Notes under the pieces: generated by a model | What the model saw: only the letters and a program-made list of their open reading frames with translations | Database searches by the model: none | Told to the model about the DNA's origin: nothing | Assembly: GCF_900091615.1 (NCBI RefSeq) | Contig: NZ_FMIA01000002.1 | Coordinates: 3,844,001-3,908,000, forward strand | Reading direction: 5' to 3' | Source of the DNA: Micromonospora yangpuensis | GTDB lineage: Bacteria > Actinomycetota > Actinomycetes > Mycobacteriales > Micromonosporaceae | Length of the DNA stretch: 64,000 bases | Position numbers and translations under genes: made by a program | Shown: piece by piece, positions 59,215 through 64,000 of the stretch | Numbering within the stretch: the first letter of the stretch is position 1 | How the letters are laid out: each line of letters starts with the position of its first letter

Positions 59215-60744
59215 ATGTCAGTGCCCGTACCGCTCCCGCCCATCCGGCCCCGGATCCGACTCCGCGCGCTGGCCGCCGTCCGGGTTCCGCGCCACCCGCC
59301 ACCGCGCGCCGCCCGATGGCGGCTGGTCGGCACCCGGACGAACCCGCTGGCCGAACGGCTGCTCACCACCGCCTACCCGGCCGCCGGCCCCACCGTCGAC
59401 CTCCTGCTGCTCGGCACCGCCTGGACCTCGGACGCGTCGGCCCAGGTACGCGCCACGGCCCGGGCCCGGCACGCCACGCTGGTCCACACCGGAGCCGGCG
59501 GGGGCAGCCTGCTCCGAGGACTCACCGCCGAACGACCCGGCACGTCGGCCACCACCATCGAACTGGCGGGGCAGAGTCCGGCCGCACTGCGCAGCGCCGC
59601 CGGACTGCTCGCCGCACCCACCTGCGGCGAGGAACTCACCGTGCACCAGGACGGTTCGGTGAGCACCGTCGGATGGCAGGAGTTCGCCCTGCCGTCCGCA
59701 CCTACGACCACCCTCACCGGCCGGGAGGTGCTGGTCACCGGCGGACTCGGCGGGCTGGGCGTACGCGTCGCCCTCGCCCTCGCCCGGATCGGGGCCCACC
59801 CGGTGCTGGTCGACGTCCGCCGACCCGACGACGCCCCGCCCGACGTCGTACGTTGCCTGGACACGCTGCGCCGGGCACAACCCGCCACCCGGACCGTCCA
59901 CGTCGACCTGACCGACCCGGTGGCCACCACCGGGCAGCTGGCCCGATACCGCCCCCGGGCCGTGGTGCACTGCGCCGGCCGGATCGCCGGCGGCACCGGC
60001 CGGGAACTGACCGACCCCGTGATCGACGCACTGGTGGCAGCCAAGGTGACCACGCTGCACACCGCGCTGGCGGCGATCGACCCCACCGGACTGCGGGCCG
60101 TCCTCACCTTCGGTTCGGTCACCGCACACGGAAGCCATCCCGGCCTTGCCGGGTACGCCCTCGCCAACGAACTGCTCCGCCGGGAGACCCGCCGACTTTC
60201 CGAGACCCACCGCCAGGCCCGCTGGTGCACCGCCGAATGGTCCCTGTGGTCCGGAGCAGGCATGGCCAGGAACGTCGTACGCGCCGCCGCCCGGCAGTTG
60301 GGCATGGTGCCGGTGCCGGTCTCCACGGGAAGCGCCACGGCCGTGCGGATCCTGACCGCACTGGCCGCGACCGACCGACCACCGCCGCCGCAGTCGTTGG
60401 TGATCGCCGGAACCTGCCCGGGGGCCGAGGGCGACTGGGCGGGACGCCCCGAGGGACTACCAGGGATCGACGCCGAACTGCTGGCCCCGTCCGGCGCCGA
60501 CCTGGACCACCTGATGGGCACCGTGGCCCGGGCCGCCGCCGCCCGCGACGCCGCCCCGGAACCAGGGGCGGATCCCGCGCCGGCCGCCACCGCGACCGGC
60601 CCGTTGTTCGTGCGCGCCACCGTCCGCGGTGACCTGGTGGAGTGCACCGCCGTGCCGGCGGCCGAGCGGGACGCGCCCCCGCAGGCCCGCCGCCGTTACC
60701 GAATCGATCCATCAGTCCGGACGACCGAGGAGGGTGAGCACTGA
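59215..60744 (+). CDS. Stand-alone PKS-type ketoreductase (SDR fold)
   Basis: The ATG at 59215 follows TTTCGGAGGCGGC. The 509-residue product has a degenerate N-terminal structural subdomain (about 30-165) as in modular PKS ketoreductases. The catalytic SDR half follows: VLVTGGLGGLGVRVALALA near 170, VVHCAGRIAGGTGRELTD, the Lys in VAAKVTTLH, Ser in LTFGSVTAHGSH and Tyr/Asn in GYALANELL. All catalytic groups appear intact. The best parallel is the KR region of PKSE itself (SSVIGRTGLPG, AYAVANEYLSRR). The stop overlaps the SRPBCC start (TGATG). It likely reduces a polyketide intermediate in trans. Confidence 0.85.
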   Translation: MSVPVPLPPIRPRIRLRALAAVRVPRHPPPRAARWRLVGTRTNPLAERLLTTAYPAAGPTVDLLLLGTAWTSDASAQVRATARARHATLVHTGAGGGSLLRGLTAERPGTSATTIELAGQSPAALRSAAGLLAAPTCGEELTVHQDGSVSTVGWQEFALPSAPTTTLTGREVLVTGGLGGLGVRVALALARIGAHPVLVDVRRPDDAPPDVVRCLDTLRRAQPATRTVHVDLTDPVATTGQLARYRPRAVVHCAGRIAGGTGRELTDPVIDALVAAKVTTLHTALAAIDPTGLRAVLTFGSVTAHGSHPGLAGYALANELLRRETRRLSETHRQARWCTAEWSLWSGAGMARNVVRAAARQLGMVPVPVSTGSATAVRILTALAATDRPPPPQSLVIAGTCPGAEGDWAGRPEGLPGIDAELLAPSGADLDHLMGTVARAAAARDAAPEPGADPAPAATATGPLFVRATVRGDLVECTAVPAAERDAPPQARRRYRIDPSVRTTEEGEH

Positions 60745-61595
60745 TGCCGGAGGACTGTTCGAGACTTCCCGAGGACTGGGTACGGGTGAGCACGACCGTG
60801 CACCAACCGCCGGCGACCGTCTGGCGGGCACTGACCGAACCTCAGGGACTCGCAATGTGGCTGGGCCGCGTCGACCCGCCGATGGCCCCCGGGGTCGCCA
60901 CCCGCATCGACTTCGGCGACGGCGACTTCTTCGACGTGGAGGTCGACCTGGTACGCGCGTACGACCGGCTCTCGTTCCGCTGGCGGTTCCTCGGCGTCGG
61001 GCCGGAGGCCCAGATCACCTGGACGGTGACCGGCGACGACCGGAGCAGCACGTTCACCGTCGACGACCGGTGTCCCGGTCGCCCCCCGTCCGAGGTGGCG
61101 CAGTTGAAGGAGGGCTGGCGCGACTTCACCGAGCGACTCACGGCGTACCTGACCACCGGCGCACAGTCGCGGTACCGCTGGCGTCAGGTGATCGACGGCG
61201 GCGCGCACCTACCCCCCACCCGGTGGCGACCGCTGCGCGAGGACGGGGTGTTCGAGTGGTTGCCGATCGGCACCGACGGTGACCGGCAGGGCTGGTTCTT
61301 CGTGGTCGACAACGACGGGCCCCGCCGCTTCGCCATCACCGACTGGTCGATGGTGCCCGACCGGACCCTGACCTTCTCCGTCGCCATACCCCAGGCTCGC
61401 GCCCTGACCACCTGTGAGGTGCGGCTCACCCCGCACGAGGGCGGCACCCACCTCCGGGTCCAACACGAGGGTTGGGGTCGGCTCGGGCTGACCGACCTGC
61501 ACTCCCGGGGACTGCGGCACCGGTTCGCCGCGACCTGGGCGGCGGCGCTGTCCCTGGCCGAGCAGACCGCGCACACCCGGCAGGGGTCCCGGTGA
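60744..61595 (+). CDS. Tandem SRPBCC protein, paralogue of the gene at 55862
   Basis: The ATG at 60744 overlaps the upstream stop and has GAGGAGGGTGAGC before it. The 283-residue product has two SRPBCC domains: VSTTVHQPPATVWRALTEPQ with MWLGRVD, IDFGDGDFFDVEV and RWRFLGVGPEAQITWTV, then a second domain near 150-270 (WFFVVDNDGPRRFAITDWSM, VQHEGWGRLGL). The first domain matches that of the 369-aa paralogue, so the two probably arose by duplication. A role as a polyketide cyclase/aromatase or ligand carrier is inference. It is coupled to the AraC gene by a 4-bp overlap. Confidence 0.83.
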   Translation: MPEDCSRLPEDWVRVSTTVHQPPATVWRALTEPQGLAMWLGRVDPPMAPGVATRIDFGDGDFFDVEVDLVRAYDRLSFRWRFLGVGPEAQITWTVTGDDRSSTFTVDDRCPGRPPSEVAQLKEGWRDFTERLTAYLTTGAQSRYRWRQVIDGGAHLPPTRWRPLREDGVFEWLPIGTDGDRQGWFFVVDNDGPRRFAITDWSMVPDRTLTFSVAIPQARALTTCEVRLTPHEGGTHLRVQHEGWGRLGLTDLHSRGLRHRFAATWAAALSLAEQTAHTRQGSR

Positions 61596-62449
61596 GCGCG
61601 GCGGGCACGGACCAGCGTCGTCCCGGTACGCCGGCGGGCAGCCCACAGCAACGCGCGGCCGTCCAACGAGTGGTCACCGCACTGCGCGAGCACGTCGAGG
61701 AGCCGTGGACCCTGAACGGGATGTCGCGGATCGCCTATCTGAGTCCGTTCCACTTCAATCGGGTCTTCCGCCGGGTGACCGGCACCCCGCCCGGTCGGTT
61801 CCTCTCCGCGCTGAGGATGGCGCGGGCCCGCCATCTCCTGCTCTCCACCGGCATGACGATCACCGACATCTGCACCGCCGTGGGCTACAGCAGCCTCGGC
61901 ACCTTCACCACCCAGTTCACCGAACAGGTGGGGATGACGCCCGGCCGGCTGCGGCTCGTGCACGCGGCCTACGGACAGCAGCAGATCGGCGATCTCCTGG
62001 CCGGGTCCGACCGGGCTCCGGTTCCCGCGGTCCCCGTTCCCGGGCCGGCAGGCCGACCTCGGCCGGCCGGCGGCACGGTGACCGGGACGGTGGAGGCCGG
62101 CCCCGGGCCGGACCGGCTGATCCTGGTGGGACTCTTCCCCGGTCCGGTCGCCCAGGGGGCACCGGTCGCCTGCACCAGCAGGACCGGGTCGGGGCGGTTC
62201 GTCCTGCCCGACGTGCCGGCGGGCACCTTCCACCTCCTGGCCACCGCCCTGCCGGCCCAGGCCACCGTGGGGCAGGTGATGACCGACTCCAGCCCCGCCG
62301 ACTGCTGGGTAGGTGCCGGCCCACGGCCGGTGGACGTCCGCCCGGGCGAGCGTCCCGAGCAGGAACGGCTCGCACTGGCCCCGGCAGCCTCCATCGACCC
62401 GCCGATCCTGTCCGGACTCCCCCTGCTCCACCTCACCCGGGCGGCCTGA
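61592..62449 (+). CDS. AraC-family regulator with C-terminal beta-sandwich domain
   Basis: The GTG at 61592 overlaps the SRPBCC stop (GTGA). The 285-residue product starts with the AraC double helix-turn-helix at about 20-125: EEPWTLNGMSRIAYLSPFHF, NRVFRRVTGTPPGRFLSALR, ITDICTAVGYSSLGTFTTQF, VGMTPGRLR. The usual order is sensor then DNA-binding domain; here the sensor-like part follows. It is a carboxypeptidase-regulatory or CNA-B-like beta-sandwich (GGTVTGTVEAGPGPDRL, SRTGSGRFVLPDVPAGTFHL). It probably regulates its own operon or the divergent arm. Confidence 0.82.
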   Translation: MSAAGTDQRRPGTPAGSPQQRAAVQRVVTALREHVEEPWTLNGMSRIAYLSPFHFNRVFRRVTGTPPGRFLSALRMARARHLLLSTGMTITDICTAVGYSSLGTFTTQFTEQVGMTPGRLRLVHAAYGQQQIGDLLAGSDRAPVPAVPVPGPAGRPRPAGGTVTGTVEAGPGPDRLILVGLFPGPVAQGAPVACTSRTGSGRFVLPDVPAGTFHLLATALPAQATVGQVMTDSSPADCWVGAGPRPVDVRPGERPEQERLALAPAASIDPPILSGLPLLHLTRAA

Positions 62450-62456
62450 CCGGGCC

Positions 62457-62487
62457 GACTCCGGCCCGGCCGGGCCGGGCCGGGGTC
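62457..62487. terminator. GC-rich hairpin terminator
   Basis: GACTCCGGCCCGGCC (62457-62471) pairs with GGCCGGGCCGGGGTC (62473-62487) with one mismatch and a minimal loop. It lies between the convergent AraC and monooxygenase genes and can serve both. Confidence 0.72.
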
Positions 62488-62534
62488 GGCCGGGCCGGGC
62501 GTGGACCGTTGCCGGTGCGGACCCGCCAGCCGGT

Positions 62535-63743
62535 TCAGTCCTGGCGGAAGGAGAACATCCGGGCCAACTGGCGCAGCCTCGGCCCCCGAGGCGACCGGCG
62601 GATCATCTGTTCCCGGGCCCAGCAGGCGGCCGGATGCCGCCACTGGCCCACCTGCCCGAGCATCCGGGCCTGCCGGGTCAACGCGTTGGCCCGGGTCCGC
62701 CGGGCCGCCTCGTAGTCGCGCAACGCCTCCGGCACCGACCGGCCCTGCCGCAGCCGGAGGCCGAGCACGGCCGCGTCCTCGAACGCCTGACAGGTGCCCT
62801 GCCCGAGGTGGGGTGTGCTGGGGTGGGCGGCGTCGCCGACCAGGGTGACCCGCCCCTGCCCCCACCGCCGTACCGGCCGACGCTCGTAGATGTCGGTGAC
62901 CATGATCTGCCAGTCGGCGGTGGCCGCCAGGACCTGCGGAACCGGCCGGTGCCAGTCGGCGAACCGGTCGGACAGGAACTCCCGGGCCGGCAGGTGCGCG
63001 CCGCGACCCGCCGGCAGCGGAAGACTCGCGAACCAGTACGCCCGGCCGTGCGTCATCGGAAAGAGCCCGAACTGCGCCCCCCGCCCCATGCTCAGCAGAC
63101 CGGGCGCGGACCCGAGGTCGAAGTCGGTGACCCCGCGCCACACCGGATAACCCGCGTAGCTGAGCTCGTCACGGCCGCCGCACAGCTGCGCCCGGACCAC
63201 GGAACGCAACCCGTCCGCGCCGACCAGCAGGTCGCCCGACTCCTCGGTACCGTCGGCGAGCCGTACGGTCACCCGATCGGCGGTGGCCCGCCAGCCGACA
63301 CAGCGGGCCCCCGTGCGGACGACATCCGCGCCGAGCCGCTCCTGCAACGCGCCGACCAGGTCGGCCCGCAGCAGTGCGATCCCGGTGCCGCCGAAGCGGG
63401 AGCGCATCGTCGGGGCGGGGACGTCGTCGAGCAGCCGACCGTCGGCCGCCCGGATCTGGTTGCCCTCCGCGGGTTGCCCCAACGCATGGACCACGGCGGC
63501 GATCCCACCGCCCGGGTCACCTCCGGCAGGATCCGATTCGATGGCCGCCAACGCCGCCAGGGCGTTCGGCCACAGGGTCAACGCCGTACCCACCGAGCCG
63601 GTGCCGGCCGCCTGCTCCAGGACCACCGGATCGAAGCCGGCCGCGCGCAGACCGATAGCGGTGGCCAGGCCGGCCGGACCCGCCCCGACCACCAGGGCAC
63701 GAGGCCTGCCGGTGGCCGCGCCCCCGGGACCTGGCCCGCTCAC
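62535..63743 (-). CDS. FAD-dependent monooxygenase (PHBH/aromatic hydroxylase type)
   Basis: The GTG at 63743 overlaps the upstream stop (GTGA); the frame to 63815 lies within the preceding gene. The 402-residue product has the dinucleotide fold RALVVGAGPAGLATAIGLRA at the start, the DG motif LLVGADGLRSVVRAQLC near 165, and the GD motif VTLVGDAAHPSTPHLGQGTC near 285. These are group A flavoprotein monooxygenase signatures. Such enzymes hydroxylate aromatic or polyketide substrates with NAD(P)H and O2. It is cotranscribed with the UbiB-like gene that enters from the right edge. A tailoring role in the enediyne or its side group is plausible. Confidence 0.9.
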   Translation of the reverse strand: MSGPGPGGAATGRPRALVVGAGPAGLATAIGLRAAGFDPVVLEQAAGTGSVGTALTLWPNALAALAAIESDPAGGDPGGGIAAVVHALGQPAEGNQIRAADGRLLDDVPAPTMRSRFGGTGIALLRADLVGALQERLGADVVRTGARCVGWRATADRVTVRLADGTEESGDLLVGADGLRSVVRAQLCGGRDELSYAGYPVWRGVTDFDLGSAPGLLSMGRGAQFGLFPMTHGRAYWFASLPLPAGRGAHLPAREFLSDRFADWHRPVPQVLAATADWQIMVTDIYERRPVRRWGQGRVTLVGDAAHPSTPHLGQGTCQAFEDAAVLGLRLRQGRSVPEALRDYEAARRTRANALTRQARMLGQVGQWRHPAACWAREQMIRRSPRGPRLRQLARMFSFRQD

Positions 63744-64000
63744 GACGGTGCCACCTCGGCGTCGGCCGACTCCGGGCTGCCCTGTCCCACCCGCTGGAAG
63801 TCCATCTCCGGCCACATCCCACGCACGGTGCCCTCCAGTACGAGCAGCGACATCAGCGGGAAGGCGAAGTCCGAGGCGGCGAAGATGCCGTGCCGCTGTT
63901 GCAGGGCGAAGACCTCGTTACCGAAGGTCGACATGACGAAGTCCTTGCCCGGGCCGGCCGAGCGGACCACCAGCGCCGCCAGGTCCGCCACGAACGCCTC
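63740..64000 (-). CDS. C-terminal end of a second UbiB/ABC1-type kinase, continues beyond window
   Basis: The frame is open to the right edge and ends at 63740. The visible part reads EAFVADLAALVVRSAGPG, then MSTFGNEVFALQQRHGIFAA, SDFAFPLMSLLVLEGTVRG and MWPEMDFQRVGQG. It lines up with the end of the gene at 53280 (FGTELFTLQRDFGLYAASEF, VFPLLSLLVIEGTIREL). So it is the C-terminus of a paralogous UbiB-like protein. The catalytic part lies outside the window. Confidence 0.82.
   Translation of the reverse strand, partial: EAFVADLAALVVRSAGPGKDFVMSTFGNEVFALQQRHGIFAASDFAFPLMSLLVLEGTVRGMWPEMDFQRVGQGSPESADAEVAPS

Noticed and set aside
55796..59662. A 1288-codon plus-strand frame, and similar long frames at 35194-38016, 50171-53299 and 37394-40090
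   Set aside because: Each is a shadow of well-supported genes on the other strand or frame, and none shows a recognisable domain.

Overview
The window is high-GC actinobacterial DNA. Hand-counted lines are mostly near 70% GC, with one clear dip toward 50% between about 12.6 and 16.2 kb. DUF397/DUF6879/DUF5753 regulators, SARP activators, an Rpf under a ydaO-type riboswitch and an enediyne PKS cassette point to a filamentous actinomycete. Micromonosporaceae is my best guess, but no rRNA or marker gene is present to prove it.

0-12.4 kb is a patchwork of defence, regulatory and decaying genes. It holds a DUF1232 gene fragment, an in-frame methyltransferase/cation-exchanger chimera, a gene remnant with its terminator, and an SF1 helicase paired with a GmrSD-like modification-dependent nuclease that carries a Cys-less alkyltransferase-like reader. 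Next come a small protein and a deleted NLR that share an amyloid-like motif, a DUF397-like/DUF6879 pair opposed by an XRE-DUF5753 regulator, two AlpA-like HTH paralogues and a GntR mini-regulator.

12.6-28.1 kb is one minus-strand operon, read from right to left. It encodes a Ser/Thr kinase fused to a DEXH helicase with DUF1998 and a Vsr/DUF559-like tail, a SNF2 helicase (DrmD-like), a large Eco57I/DrmMI-like adenine methylase, and a 641-residue protein. I read that last protein as two degenerate RNase III folds, a dsRNA-binding domain and a PD-(D/E)XK nuclease. The set resembles DISARM but is rearranged, and it is my best candidate for an undescribed anti-phage system. The terminal gene and the 3' part of the methylase have lower GC, which suggests recent exchange.

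28.5-38.5 kb holds a YoeB-like toxin with a decapitated antitoxin, an intact VapBC-type pair with a palindromic operator, a DEDD exonuclease-BRCT protein lacking its third motif, a DUF6119 protein, a long inverted repeat, a broken secretory lipase, a DUF1707 protein, a lipid-kinase-like protein, and rpfA under a c-di-AMP riboswitch.

38.6-64 kb is a biosynthetic cluster that runs off the right edge. Its core is the five-gene enediyne warhead cassette UNBL-UNBV-UNBU-PKSE-TEBC. Around it lie two SARP-NB-ARC activators, an HxlR regulator, a UbiB-like kinase, a His-rich membrane protein with a CopC-like partner, and two divergent three-gene arms. One arm is HEAT/EF-hand protein, 210-aa protein and double SRPBCC. 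The other is stand-alone ketoreductase, double SRPBCC and AraC. An FAD monooxygenase and the tail of a second UbiB-like kinase close the window.
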